Assembly: GCA_000328365.1 (NCBI GenBank)
Contig: KB299620.1
Location: forward strand, 163,464 to 227,463
DNA from: Capitella teleta
Lineage: Eukaryota; Annelida; Polychaeta; Capitellidae
DNA length: 64,000 bases
Reading direction: 5' to 3'
The position numbers were made by a program, and so were the translations under genes. The first letter of the stretch is position 1. Every line of letters begins with the position of its first letter. The notes under the pieces are model-generated. The model was not told where the DNA came from, searched no databases, and was given only the letters and a program-made list of their open reading frames with translations. Shown here piece after piece: positions 1 through 12,120 of the stretch.

Positions 1-570
1 AAGAATTTTTATATTTTTCTCTCGTCGTAATACAATACATATTAAATATAGCGTGTGTCCTTAAAAAAAAAAAAAAAAAAAAGAAAAAAAAAAGAAAAAA
101 AAAACCCCCCCCCCCTGAGATAATAATCAGCTAATAGCTTAAATGTCATGTTTGTAAAAAAAACAAAAAAAAAAAAACACTTAGACAGTAAAAAAATAAT
201 CAAAACAGAAATAATTCATACTCATTGAAAGAAAAAATAGCACAACCTGAAGTGATCTTCCTTGCAGAATGAGAAAACAAAAAGAGAAAAAACTAAAACC
301 ACACGCACAAAAAAATAAAATAAAAGAAAAATAGTATAGAAAAAACAAAAAAAAACCTGCAGGATTGGAAAGTGGCAATGCATGCATAAAACTACATCGT
401 CATGAGGAGAAGGAGGAGGAGGAGGATGAGGAGGCACGAGTGGCTCCAACCTCCACCCCCTCCTCCTCATCAAGCGAGAGGCAGCCAGTCAACTGCAAGC
501 TGCCACTCGAAGCAGGCGCTCCACTGCTGCTGGCTTCAGCCGCGGCAGCTGAGCAGCCTGCGCAGATGTG
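1..570 (-). other. Probable SPRED 3' untranslated region / downstream sequence
   Basis: This stretch lies directly after the SPRED stop codon on the sense strand. It is T-rich in the sense direction, with long A/G tracts on the plus strand (about 61-103 and 320-355) and a C run near 104-115. No canonical AATAAA or ATTAAA was found on the minus strand, so the cleavage site is probably outside the window or uses a variant signal. Confidence 0.4.
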
Positions 571-1703
571 TCAGGCAGACGCCTTGTGTTTTCCCCCGCA
601 ACAGCCGCATAACACGCCCAGGCGGTGGCACGCAGTAAGAGGGGCGTAGCACCAAAGACACGGCACGATCAGCGAAAGCAGGCCGAGTGCCGTCCATTTG
701 CGACAGTTGCCTTCGTCAGATGAGTCACATACACACGGGTGGCCATAGTCCCCATCCGCATCGGCCATGCAGTGGTACAGCATACCACGAGCACAGCATA
801 TGCACGACACTCGCTCTATGCACTGAGCGCCCCTATCAGGAGCATCCTCACATCGTCCTCTCTGGTTGTCCTCGTGAACAAACATCTCATGGCAGTAGAC
901 GCAGCGAGAGCGTTGTGCCAACAGCAGAGATTGCCTCCCTGGCTGGCCCCCGCCCTTCTGCTGCCTGGCTGGCTTCTTCATCTTGGTGGGCAACGGAGGC
1001 TGGACGCTGAGTGTCTGCTTCTTGGCAGAGCTCACAGAATCTCTCCGCTGCTGTTGTTCTTTACCCAGAGAGTCAAGTGTGGGATAACTATAGTCATGCA
1101 CACTTTGCCGTGTGCGTGCAAACTGCACATAGGGGTACTCCACTTGCAGCTCAATGTTCTCCTCATTTCCGCCTCCCCCTCCTCCTTTGAGTTTTTCCTG
1201 CAGGGATCCATTATGCTGCTCCGCTTTAACCCAGACCTCCTGCGACTGGACTGGACTGCTGGACGAGCAGCTCTTGACACTAGACGGGGGAGAGGAAGAG
1301 CACGTGGGAGAGATAGGGGGCACCCTGGGGGGCACATCCCCTGAAAGCACTGTGTTTGTACGTGGAGTCCTTGACAAGTAGTGCACTCGATGTAGGTTGG
1401 AAAACTGCCCGTTGTGGGCGACTACCTTCATTTGCTGACAGCCGGCCGGGGGCACCATACGAGCGTGCAGTGGCTCCGGCTGGTGCAGAGGAGACGAGAG
1501 GTTGGATGGCGTGGGTGACTGGGGACTGCTGGTGGTGGTGGACGCGGTTGAGGCTGACTGTGAACAACTCTCCCTGCGGCCAACTAGCGGAAGGTCAAGG
1601 GTCTGTGGAAAGTCTGTATGTAAAGAGTTATCGGGAGAATTGCCTCTTACCATGAACACCTCGTCATCACCTAATTCATCATTGAGAGGACCGTCAGGTG
1701 AGC
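571..1703 (-). CDS. SPRED: SPRED terminal exon: linker and SPR (Sprouty) domain
   Basis: After a TCATAG acceptor (phase 1) the frame is open for 377 codons to TGA at 573-571. The first about 265 residues are Ser/Pro/Gln-rich with a Gly run. [11 protein letters not shown] and [10 protein letters not shown] resemble the segment just before the SPR domain of human SPRED1. The SPR domain (about 909-574) has the expected cysteine pattern: [18 protein letters not shown], then [10 protein letters not shown], then [16 protein letters not shown] and CCGGKHK. In relatives this domain is palmitoylated and targets membranes. A clear c-Kit-binding domain could not be recognised. In vertebrates the region after EVH1 is split among several exons; here it is one long exon. 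Confidence 0.93.
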
Positions 1704-1818
1704 CTATGAGTAAGAAAAACAAAAAATGAAAAATGATGACATAGTTTTAAGTTTTTACAAGCATCTCATTCACCTTCCTCATACGAAGAAACAAAATCAA
1801 CATAATTATATTTCACAC

Positions 1819-1850
<32 letters not shown>

Positions 1851-2173
1851 AGGAAAAACCATCAAAAGCCGGCAAACAGAAGGTAATTATATACACGAGG
1901 CAAATAGTAATTAGGGGGTAACAAAATAATAAACAATAAAAATTAATACAAAAAATAGGAGGGGGAAGAAACCAGGAGGTATAAAACAGAAAACCAGAGT
2001 TGGGGGAAGAAATTAAAAAAATTAAAAAAGGATATTTTCGTTGTCCATAAACAGAACACAGGATGGTATTCAACAATTCATTTCCCCCCCGATTTTTTCT
2101 CTTCTATTTCAAACTTACCAAAGATTAAGCCATTCCAAAAAACGCAGGCGGCAAAGATCAGAGAAAAGAAAAG

Positions 2174-2221
<48 letters not shown>

Positions 2222-3204
2222 AAAAAAAGATGGAAAAAAAGGAGAGAAAGAGAAAATAAGGAGAGCAGGTTAGAGAAGAGCAACAAAGGTTAAAAGTCAA
2301 AAGAGGCATTTCAGGAAAATGCTTCAACAAATGAGCGTCCATTGAAACATGCAAAAACAGGGAAAATACAGCTGCATAATCTCCAGAATTAAGAGTATCA
2401 AGTTAACTAACATGCATGAAGGCAACCAGTCATGCATGCATGATATATGACCTTAGAACATTTAATTGCATGTTACTGCAGTACACAACACACACAATTC
2501 TTGAAAATGTCAAACCCGGCTAAATACAAGTAATAAAAAATCCATTAGCTAATTACCAAAGCCTCTATTTACAAATTACCAAAGCCCTAGATATCCCCTT
2601 TCGCGATACAAGTGCTAAAAGGGCGCTGTACTGAGGTACAACCAGGGACGTGCTCAGTGCAAAAAGGGGACAGCTTGCAGACATCAGAAACCAGCCGCAC
2701 AATATCTGGCGTTATGCGTCCCAAGACAGGGGGGCCCTGACCATAAGTAATGTGCTAACACCACATACCTTCCAAGAGATCTTCCACCGCTCGCTTCACT
2801 CCTTTGTCAAACGCTCGCGCGTCTGCAGAGCTCTGGAATGTTAGCCCAAATCGCTTCTCATCAATTTTCCAGTGATGGAACATTGGAGTGGCTTTCGTGT
2901 ACTGAATATTCTTGTTGAGTATACAATTTAGCACAACCTGAAACAAAGTAAGTTAAATCCAGAGATTCAGCCTCAACCTGTCGCACTCACCGTTTGCTCG
3001 ACAATCTGAGTGCCGAAGATGTGATACTCATGGCGTAGGTCAGCTTGCATGCCAGTGCTGTTGGTTTGCGCCAGGTTGGTTGGATGCAGGGCGAGTTTGC
3101 GCAAGCCGACCCTGCTCATTCCGCCCTTCTCCATGGGAAACCATCCGCCCTTGCTGTCATCCCTGATCATGACCTGGGCCTTGACCTGCACCAGGAACTC
3201 CTCA
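571..3204 (-). CDS. SPRED: SPRED (Sprouty-related, EVH1-domain protein), partial gene, three exons
   Basis: SPRED proteins bind Ras-pathway components at the membrane and damp Ras-Raf-ERK signalling downstream of receptor tyrosine kinases. Three minus-strand exons are seen: 3204-2991, 2937-2769 and 1703-571. The first two encode an EVH1 domain with the SPRED hallmarks [26 protein letters not shown] and [13 protein letters not shown]. The last encodes a low-complexity linker, a KBD-to-SPR linker motif and a C-terminal cysteine-rich SPR domain ending in [10 protein letters not shown]. Junctions are GT-AG and phases agree (0, then 1). The three exons give 71, 56 and 377 complete codons including the TGA stop. 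EVH1 plus SPR defines SPRED and excludes plain Sprouty (no EVH1) or Ena/Homer (no SPR). The first exon with the ATG lies upstream of 3204 and was not identified, because the first seen exon starts in phase 2. It lies directly downstream of the ALK/LTK gene on the same strand. Confidence 0.93.
1819..1847. repeat. Poly(A) tract
   Basis: 29 uninterrupted A residues inside the SPRED intron, poly(T) on the sense strand. Confidence 0.95.
2177..2217. repeat. (GA)n microsatellite
   Basis: About 20 uninterrupted GA units within a longer purine-only stretch (2139-2267) in the SPRED intron. Confidence 0.95.
2769..2937 (-). CDS. SPRED: SPRED exon: C-terminal half of EVH1 domain
   Basis: The exon runs from a TTTCAG acceptor to a GTATGT donor, phase 0 in and phase 1 out. 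It encodes [10 protein letters not shown], then [19 protein letters not shown] and [20 protein letters not shown]. These are the ligand-binding face and terminal helix of the EVH1 domain, nearly identical in pattern to vertebrate SPRED1/2. Confidence 0.93.
2991..3204 (-). CDS. SPRED: SPRED exon: N-terminal half of EVH1 domain
   Basis: The exon follows a TTTCAG acceptor and ends at a GTGAGT donor, phase 2 in and phase 0 out. The frame reads [16 protein letters not shown], then [16 protein letters not shown]. This matches the start of the SPRED EVH1 domain (human pattern VRAVVMTRDDSSGGW). The upstream initiator exon is missing from the model. Confidence 0.9.
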
Positions 3205-4099
3205 CTGAAACAATACAGGGGTTCATCAATCAGTATTGTCAAACATGCCGAGGTCATTGACCTCCTGTGAGGGGATCGATACGTAGTCCACCAAATAGGT
3301 CACCGAGGACGCTAAATGACAACTCTAAACGATCATTTGTTATAAAATCAGACCTTCTACAGGTACAAAAAATTCTACGTGCTCATGCTAATATTCATCA
3401 TTGTGAGTGTAACAAAGCCAGTGCGTGTATGCTCAGCATAGCAGCAACCAGCAGATTTCTATGAAGTTTTTCCAGTTAGAGTTCAGTGCAGGATGTTTGA
3501 ACAGCAAGACTTAGCAGCCACAAGTCAGTCAGTGCTCTTTCACAAGAGGTTGGTAAACTAAGTTCCCACAGCGAGATCTTCAATGAAGGGGGAGGGAAAA
3601 ATATGTCAATTTTCATTTCACACATGGTTAAGTTTCAAACCATCGAACGGAAACCGTAGAAAGAAAGTGAAGGAACACCTGGTTGCCTCTGAAGAGGAGG
3701 TCCAAGTCGCCTCCTACTCCCAACACCTGAATGGACCACAGTGGCGCCCGAGTGTATCGAGCTTATGTAAGTTGTCTCAACGAAATTGAAGTTGTAACTG
3801 GTGAATTTGATGAGGTTATCATTGAATTGGCTAGCGAGGGTATTCAATGGATGTCTCAGAAGTTGACTATTTTAGAGCACAGTGATCGTGATAGCAGAGT
3901 TTATTTGTATAGCGACAACCGGATATGGGTGCTTCTCAATTGGCACATAAATTTCATGCATGCAAGCGAGTTCACTGGGTCATCGCGGTGACGAATGTTG
4001 GGGAGCTGAATTGTCGGCGAAGGGAACATATAAATCGCACAAGCAGGAGGTGGTGACGCAACGCTGAAGCATGAGAAGCTAATCCGATCGAGAGCCAGC

Positions 4100-4620
4100 A
4101 GCATAACCACCAGAGCAGGAGAAACCAAACCCCCGCCCCGACCTTACACCGTACACCCGACCCCCGAGACACCGGCATGGATCGCTTGCCCATTCACAGA
4201 GCGAGATTTGACCAAAAAGTAGTCCGGCTCAAGACGAGCGCGCGCGCGACTGCCATTCACAACATCTGCGGTCATTTTCCCAGGCGCTCATTCATAACAA
4301 CGCGCAGTCCAAGCGGGCAGCCGCTGACCGCGTGACCATCGATCAACCCCCCCCCCTCCCCTCCCTTCCCGTTCTGCTTGATAACCAACAAGAAAATCCA
4401 GCGTTCGCTCCGAGCGAGTTGTAGTATGGCGCTGATGAATTCGGCACGAGGCGTGCGTAATCACTGCGCACATGCGTGCATGATGCACGTGCGTCGGTTC
4501 ACGCGCGGTTCGGCAGCATGGCGATTTGACAACACTGCTGATCGCGCTACGATGCTGCTGCCACGAGTGTAATAGATTGCGTAATAATAGCGCTTGTAGT
4601 ACTACACTGCACGCACCACC
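4100..4620 (-). promoter_or_regulatory. CpG-rich segment, candidate SPRED promoter/first exon
   Basis: Clusters of CG dinucleotides (for example the GCGCGCGCG run near 4239-4249, and 4290-4345, 4440-4560) stand out from AT-rich, CG-poor surroundings. It lies about 0.9-1.4 kb upstream of the first recognised SPRED exon. Several ATG-started minus-strand frames exist, but none could be joined convincingly to the phase-2 EVH1 exon. The role is inferred from position and composition only. Confidence 0.3.
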
Positions 4621-7600
4621 ATTACATAGCGTTCTTATAGAATGGGAATTCCACGACGTGTTCTCAAGAGCACAGAAGTACAACTATGACCATAAGTATA
4701 CAGTGAATACAGAAGACTAGAAGGTAAACAGATGTGCAAAAGGCCAACTGGAAGCAAAGGCAAACAGTCGCAACGCATTGAAGACATGCGAACCAAAACG
4801 GCGACCATCCAAAGCTACATGATCTGAGACGGAAATAAACCGCGGAAGTGACTAGACTCCGTCGATGATGACCTCACAACAGGGTCAAGGTCACAGGTGA
4901 GTGAGTGCTAACAGCGTAGGTGGAAGAAGGAGAAGTAGAGGAACCGCCCAGATCGCCTCCTCCTCCTCCTTCTCTCAGTCGATCTCAGAAGAGGAGGAGG
5001 CAGCATTAGCACATACAGAACATCTGGATGAGGAGGTAGCAGCTTCGATCGCTGGCACTGTACACTGCAGAGCACCAGTGGCCAGTCTTAGAGCTTATTG
5101 TCATTGCTCTAGCATTAATACACAAATGATCAAAGGGAAGCAATGATCTCTAAACATCGCTGACTTACACACATTTTGGGCACACTGCTTCAGTGGAGTT
5201 GTAACCGAGAGGTACCAAGTACTGTTCAAATGCTATCTCGACCACAAGAAGTATAGTTCAAAAATACTTGTTTAATAGCCTGAGATAAAGTGTAGTGAAT
5301 GAATTAACGACTTCAGATGAGAAGGATGTTGATTACCCAAGGTATTACACCAGTAAAAATGATTAAGACAAAAATAAAAATAAAATAAAATGATTATATT
5401 AATCACAATCAGCTACTTCAACTGTTAAATCACTTTTACAAGTTAGCGAAGAGAAGAAATATTACTTGATTAATTTCCTCCCACTGAGAGACTGAGTGAT
5501 AATTGACGTTCATCAAACTGAGATAATATTTAATTGGATACATCACCAAATGGTTTGAAAAATAATAAAAACACATAAAAATGAAAACTTAGTCAAGTTA
5601 CTTTCCGCAATGCAAAACCAAATATTTCAACATTGCAGAGATAAAGTTTTGAATTTACTTATCGAGCACGAGGGTCTGGTGAGTGGGTGGGTGAATCACA
5701 ATGCAGGAGTGGGCACTGAGAAAAAATAATCAGCTACAAAAAGGAAGGGCCAAGAATAATGCCACCTGTTAGATTATTATCTATCCAACATCAGAAACAC
5801 ATTACCTGTAACAGGAATGCATTGAATGATCATTAAATGGGTTGAATAAATTACCTTGGGGATGTGTCTATTTGTATATAGCCATCTATAATATCTCCAT
5901 AATTTTCAGTTATGAGAACTTAATTCAGAATGAAAAGACAAATACCAAAATGAGCCCAATTGTGAAACTGTGCAATAGCAATTCGACTCAGAGGACTTGT
6001 GTGCTTATTATTAATAAGAATGGTCTCACGTGGGAGCATTAAACATCACGAATAGACAAGTATACATCATGTGACTGATTCAATGGTGAATGAGACGCAA
6101 GTTAGCTAACGAAGCTTGCAGACAGATCCTGACCCACATGATGAAATCTAAATTAGATATCATATGAGAATTGTCTCAACACATGGTTAAGTATGGCACT
6201 GATATTTGGTACAATGCAGCAACAAGGCAAATCAATTTACTTCAGCCATATAGTAATACAAGAATTCAACCATAAAAATGATATTGTCGGTAGTCATTAC
6301 ACTCAAATAAGAAATAAACCTCGTAATAATGAATACAGCAGAATTTCCACTATATAAGATAATAAAACTTAATAAGATGACCGTTTTTTGGGATGGACTG
6401 CAAAAATTTGCTACCAGGGATAACTCCGGACTTTCGACCCTGAAATTAGGTTAAAGTTTACATTTCCAAATTTTTCAGCTCCGCAGAAATTACTCTATTC
6501 ATTACATAGTAAAGTGATTGAATTTTGACATACAAACCTTTGCACTCGAAAATGAATTTAATATTTCTATATAACAGGATACTACCTTTCACAAACTCCC
6601 ATGCTGTTGGTGCTTGAGAATTATCTTACAAAAGCCTGTTTACCAATCTCAGCACCACAACACGCTTCCGTGAATGAAGTGTGAGGAGTCTCAGGAGAGC
6701 ATGCGTACTCATTTCAGAAAAGATGAAGAGAATTAAACATGTGTAGGAGGCCTAATTAGTACTTAAGTGATACCTAGAGTTTTGCATGGGAATGATGTAA
6801 ATGCGACCATTCAATGAATCCTCTTCAAGTATTCAATAATTGGTAGGTATTATGATTATTTTCTTTACTTCTGAAAACTCCCACAAAGAACAGACTCCGG
6901 AAATGGGAGACAAAGACCGTCTTGGGCTCTTGGCCAAACATTAATGAGTGAACACAATTGGGAAAGCGAGCAGAGCCACTGAGCTGAACAGCAGGAATGA
7001 GGAGAGCGCTCAAAAGGATTCATAACTTCATAAGTAACTTGAACAAACTATGAAGATATTCTGGAGAAGTCGACAAGCCACAACAGCTGGAATTCTACCA
7101 AGCCATCAAAGAACACATGGCTGAGCTGTTGCTGGCTTTATTTTGACTACAGAAATTCATTTCATAAAAAAGATGTTAAGTCATGTATGAGGTTACTAAA
7201 AAAATTGCAATAATATTTAGTGGAAAGCAGTGGAGTGGTCAGTGGTTGTTGTCAACTTGCAATGTCAGTTATCTGAATTCAATATTACACTTACTCCCTC
7301 AGTATGAGCACATAATTTTATACTTTACCTATCACATACACATATTTAATTATTTACATATATCACATACTGGTTAAGTTAATTACCCCCGATATCCTAT
7401 AATGATTATTGATAATAATAATAATAATAGCATAATAGATAGTAATAATTATAGCATGCAGATGTACAGCAGGATTAACGGGGTCTGACTGTATTCCAGT
7501 AGCTGCTAACTAAATACATATAATAATTTCTTTTCTCTTTTACATACTTCCACATTTCGTGTGGAAGCGATCTCTCTTCTGCTACTATATTATCATGTTT

Positions 7601-10252
7601 TGACTGAATAAAGATTTGGAATTTTATAGAATAATCATTATTATAATAAATGTGACAAGAGAGAAATTTGGCCAGGTGGAAGCCCAGCAGAGTTAAGTTC
7701 TATAACCATTCATAACACTTTCCGCGCAGGGGCACGGTTGAATTCGCGAGTAACTGAGGAGCTACAGGTCGGTCCCATTGCCTCCAATGACGAAGCATTC
7801 TCACAATTATGTCAATGTTTCACCAATTTCACCTGTTCTCCTTTCTCGCACAGGCTTCATTCACACAGAGCAATAACCTGTGTTATATTCCTCCCTCATT
7901 GATACCAAAAATTTGATATTCTTATAAAACTATTTGTGCTGTAATTGGTGCATTTGAAATCATGTGTGTCAACTTAACTCGTTTTGCACCCACTGACATG
8001 CTGTTGCCTTGCAAAACAGTGGCACTTTACTTTTTGCTCCATTTATCGAGGTGCGACTTTCTGACGATATTTGGGTTGCAGAATATGTCATAACAAAACA
8101 ATTTTTTTGGTTTAACTTCATTTTTTCAGTGCGATCCTTTTAAAAACTAGAATAATGCTGCTCATTCTCCTAAGATCAGAGCCCTCGCAATTTGGAGGCT
8201 TCCTCAATGCACTCAAATATCCATGAATTTCACCCTTAATTCCTGATTACATTTAGTGGAATAAGGGTAGGGGCCGTAGGGCGTACAGTTGAAAATCTCC
8301 TCCCCAATTCTGACAATGAGAACCTGGGAACGAACGTCTGTACATAAGTTATAACTGAGTCGGAAAATGCCATTTGCTCGCTAATCTTTGGTACAGATCT
8401 GTTCTCTTAAATAGGCCAGAAGGTTTGATTTCATGCCATGGTGTATGAGGAAATACATGTTTCAATTTCGTAATCTTAGGTTAGCGTAATATCAGGTTCT
8501 GAACAGTCGGCATTCAGGAACAGAACTTTTAATTACTTCAGACTCGAGTCCAAGTGCAAAAATGAAATAATCATAGATGCCTGAATTATTGCCTATGTCT
8601 AGTTTCCCAAGTAGCAGTGAGGATTATCAGGATAGGTCTCCTTCAGTCATTGGAGCTAGCCTTCTTCCAATTTGACAATAGCAGCAATACTAGACAACAC
8701 TTGTCTGATGTATGATAACCCTTATTACACCTAGTGACCTAGTCTTCGGATGATTATCATTATGATTATGATGATGATCAATTGAATGATTGAAATAATG
8801 AATTGAACGTCAACTTCAAGTGGTCAACTCATACTCATAGTCATAGGAATGTACCTCACTTCAGCAGAAACCTTTCCTCATTGGATAACATAGTATTTGG
8901 GGTTTTTTATTTGAGTTTGACTTATAAGGGAACCACAAATGAGGTGACAGTGGGACGAATGTGGTCATGAATCACATGAAGGGAGGGGGGGGGGGGAGAT
9001 GTGATTCTGTTAGAATCAATTTTTGAGTGGTGAGTGCTCAGCGTGTCAGTCGACCACTCAGCCTGCAAAGGCAGGACGGGAACCCAAGATACTCACTCTT
9101 TCAATTTATGACCTTCTGCTGTCATCTTCCAGTCATGTTGGCGATGACACTGACTCGACTAAGCTCATATTGATATCCAGTCATTCCAATGTTCGCTTTC
9201 CAGTCTTTGCAAATAGTCCACAGGAAGCGGCACTGCGGTCACTGCGGCTGCATCCCTCCACCAGAAAAATAGTTCTCCACAACGTAAGGCTCGATATCCA
9301 AATTGATGAAAAGTCATCTGTCAATGATCAGCATGCAGGTGTTTCCGCATACAGTTTGTTAGATCCGTTTCAGTATAGAAAAGGTTCATCTCACTTTAGA
9401 GAATTGACATTCTGCACGACTTCCTGTCAGCGTATGAATCTATCCACAATATGGCGGCCTAGCCACAACTGCTCATTATGCAAATGAGGACATGAGCATG
9501 CCAAAGTTGACGAAGGCCTTCAACGCTAAGATTTAGCCATAAAAAGGCGTCTGGCTCTTCGAATTGGCTCCAGTGAGTCTCAAAATTCCGTCCGTATATA
9601 ATATCACTGAACAGTGACGAATATAATTCAGATTTGAGCGTCGAGGCAATACACATTGATATTTCTCATGCAAATTGGGTGACACCATATGAACCAATCA
9701 GAAGCCACTCTGACCTGACCCGACCTACTAAAGTCGTATGACCCGACCTAATATAACGACATCATTGTATGGCTTTGCTTAGTAGGGTAATGTATGCTGA
9801 CGTCACCTTGCTCGCTCTTCATTGAATAAGCAAGTCGACGCCCACCGCAGATCTCATTCATGATCTGGCTGAGCGCCTACAGGGCGTAGAAATATTATAG
9901 CGTGGGGGCTCAGGGTAGTGTGATATCGTATGTCTGGTGTGATCGTAATTATTTTCAACGTACGTGAATGCAACCCCACAAATTTCGATTTTCAAGATAA
10001 TAACAATTATTACATATATCGAGGTAGCTCAATTCCTCTCGAAATTATTATAATACCTTTACTAACTTCAACTATAACATTCATTTGGTTACTTACGGAT
10101 TTATGCTGCCTCTCAATTTCTTCGAAGTCGCCGATTCAGTATCTAAGTCGTTCTTCACACAGTGTGCAATTCTTCAGTTGTCTAACTAGTCCTTCATTCC
10201 ACATTCCACACCAGGGTCTGAATGGATTACAATGTACACGTGTCTTGATTGG

Positions 10253-10340
10253 TGATTTAAACTTGAACTCAATTATATAAACTCATCCTGTACTAATTTA
10301 GTACAGATGAGTTTATATAATTGAGTTGAAGTATCTAAAT
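10253..10340. repeat. Long near-perfect inverted repeat (hairpin)
   Basis: The arm 10261-10287 pairs with the arm around 10309-10335 with one mismatch. The centre CTGTACTAAT/TTAGTACAG continues the pairing, with one unpaired base. The outer bases GATTTA/TAAATC (about 10254 and 10335) extend it imperfectly. It could be a small MITE-like palindrome or a transcribed hairpin. Confidence 0.8.
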
Positions 10341-10784
10341 CGATTTGTTAGATATGCAGTGAGAAAACTTCCCACTAAATAACTTGGACCTTCTTTGCCT
10401 GTACTCTATTTGACCCAATATCCGCACATGCAGTGCACATTACATGTGAGTCCAGTTTCATGGAAGATTTCCGAAATCCGACAGCTCAGTTTCCTGTTTG
10501 CATTCAGTATTATTAGACAACTTGCGTGCTTTAATAATAATTTACACCATGCAATAAATACACAGATAGTTTGATTAAATATACAGTTAATTAATTTATT
10601 TTGGGTACACCAGGAAGTCACACAGAGGACGAATTAAAAAAGATTATGTATTTATCCTTATCCTAATTATTTGATCACTTTAGTTTGGACGAATACCTTC
10701 ACATTTGCTGGTTATTTTACTTGAACATATCTAGGATCTACATTATTCTTGAACATATATATATATATATATTTAAGGGTTAAG

Positions 10785-10816
<32 letters not shown>

Positions 10817-11426
10817 CGAAAACAAATGTGTATCCTTTGTGTATTGAATTTTCGTGTGTTTTGAAAATCAAGGTGTCGGCTATTTGAAGTTTGATATAAG
10901 ATAAGAACGATTAGCTAATAAATGCGCCCCATAGTATAATTTGTTGAAACCTAGACGTCTGGACACCCCCCCCGGCAAATCAGAATAATTATACGCCCCT
11001 CGCAGAACGCACAGAGTCATGAATGAATGTGTGTGCTCACGAAGCTCCGCCCCCTTCTGGCAACTGACGAAATGTTGGTTCTGAGTGAGGAATTGTGTCT
11101 TCAAACCAAATTAGTTTACGTGAACGCGGGAATCGCATCCGGGAGTGAACTATGGGACACGCACACAAGCGGTGCATTCATAATAGATGACAATAGATAA
11201 TCACTGGTCGTGAAAAAGCCACCATTTCGGGCGGATTGGTCACCGGATGTGCGCGCAATGCGACCTTTCGCGCCTCGTGTTTCCCGATGTATTTTTCCCT
11301 TGCAAATAGGACCCAACCTGGCCCTATACTTGGGTGCAAGTGTACTTGATAGCATCGTGCCATTGGTAATTAAGCGTGAGTTTAGTCACATATTCATTTC
11401 GATTAATCTGAAGAAAAATTCAATTG

Positions 11427-12120
11427 TAAGATAAGATAAGATAAGATAAGATAATATGATTTTATTCGCCCGAAGGAATGCTTTTGCCAAACACATAATA
11501 ATGAGTAAAATGAATGATGATTATGACAATTAAGCCATTAATGATGATAATAATATTAAATAGGTTGTGAATTAATGAGTCTGATTGCGGAGGGCACAAA
11601 AGTCTGACGAAGCCTGTTAGTTTTGGCTTTTAGGGCTCTGTATCGTCTGTCAGATGACAATCGCTGAAAGGTCTAATGCAGCGGGTGAAGGGGTTCACGA
11701 ATACTCTTCTTGGCCTGCATGACTGTTCTTTGGCGATGTGATACTCCCCGGCCCAGGGTTGCACGCTGGTGTTCATGATTTTGCCGGCGATGCGTTGAAC
11801 ACGGCTGATGTTGTTTCGGTCTCGGGCGGTGCATCTGCCACCCCACACCGTGATGCCAAAGAGAAGACTGTCGATTGTTGCTGTGAAGAACAGCTCTTGC
11901 AGGTGACGGTCCACATGGAATTGCCTCAGTTTCCGTAGATGGTACAGCCGGGCTGAGGCTTTCTTGCACTGGGTACTGATGTGAGATGTCCATCTTAAGT
12001 CGAATTGAATAGTTGTGCCGAGGTACTTGTACGTTGTCACTTGCTCGATGGGTTGACCTGAACTAGTAGGCAATTGTGAACTTGGTGTCCACGGATTGTA
12101 GCTGCGAGTGGTGCGGAAAT
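11427..12120 (-). mobile_element. Decayed non-LTR retrotransposon (L2/Rex1-like LINE), 3' end
   Basis: The minus strand encodes the C-terminal part of a LINE reverse transcriptase: TTYKYLGTTIQFDLRW, then CKKASARLYHLRKLRQF, then ITVWGGRCTARDRNNISRVQ. Another frame continues with SSDRRYRALKAKTNRLRQ and FVPSAIRLINS, the usual end of Rex1/L2-type ORF2. The frame changes once near 11730 and the second frame has a stop, so it is dead. About 140 bp past the ORF end, the copy ends in a pentanucleotide tail read TATCT on the sense strand (plus-strand ATAAG repeats, about 11427-11452). A short 3' microsatellite is typical of L2/CR1-type LINEs. The 5' part is missing, as expected for truncated insertions. 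Confidence 0.85.

Larger units (their letters stand above)
1704..2768 (-). other. SPRED intron between EVH1 and terminal exon
   Basis: A 1.07-kb intron bounded by GTATGT (at 2768) and TCATAG (at 1704). It contains a 29-nt A tract (1819-1847) and a GA microsatellite (about 2177-2217). I see no further exon in it. Confidence 0.75.
3205..11426. other. Intergenic region upstream of SPRED; no conserved gene seen
   Basis: About 8.2 kb between the first recognised SPRED exon and a LINE remnant. It should hold the SPRED promoter and first exon. The most gene-like base composition is the CpG-rich part at about 4.1-4.6 kb. The rest is AT-rich; open frames are short, low-complexity, or lack an early ATG, and show no recognisable domain. 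A G run lies near 8984-8998, and a near-palindrome at 10253-10340. Confidence 0.6.

Noticed and set aside
365-649. Plus-strand open frames over the SPRED stop region
   Set aside because: They run antisense to the SPRED terminal exon and its 3' side and are purine-rich low complexity. They are shadows of the real gene.
3972-4193. Candidate SPRED first exon on the minus strand
   Set aside because: ATG-started frames exist in the CpG-rich part, but none ends at a good donor in phase 2 with SPRED-like residues. Left unassigned.
4901-5146. Acidic Ser/Glu-rich 81-codon plus frame
   Set aside because: Low complexity, no ATG-supported start, no domain. A nearby GTGAGTGAGTG looks like a donor but no partner exon could be joined.
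9023-9487. 154-codon plus-strand open frame
   Set aside because: It lacks an early ATG (it begins at TTG), matches no family I know, and its residues look random. It is probably a chance open frame.
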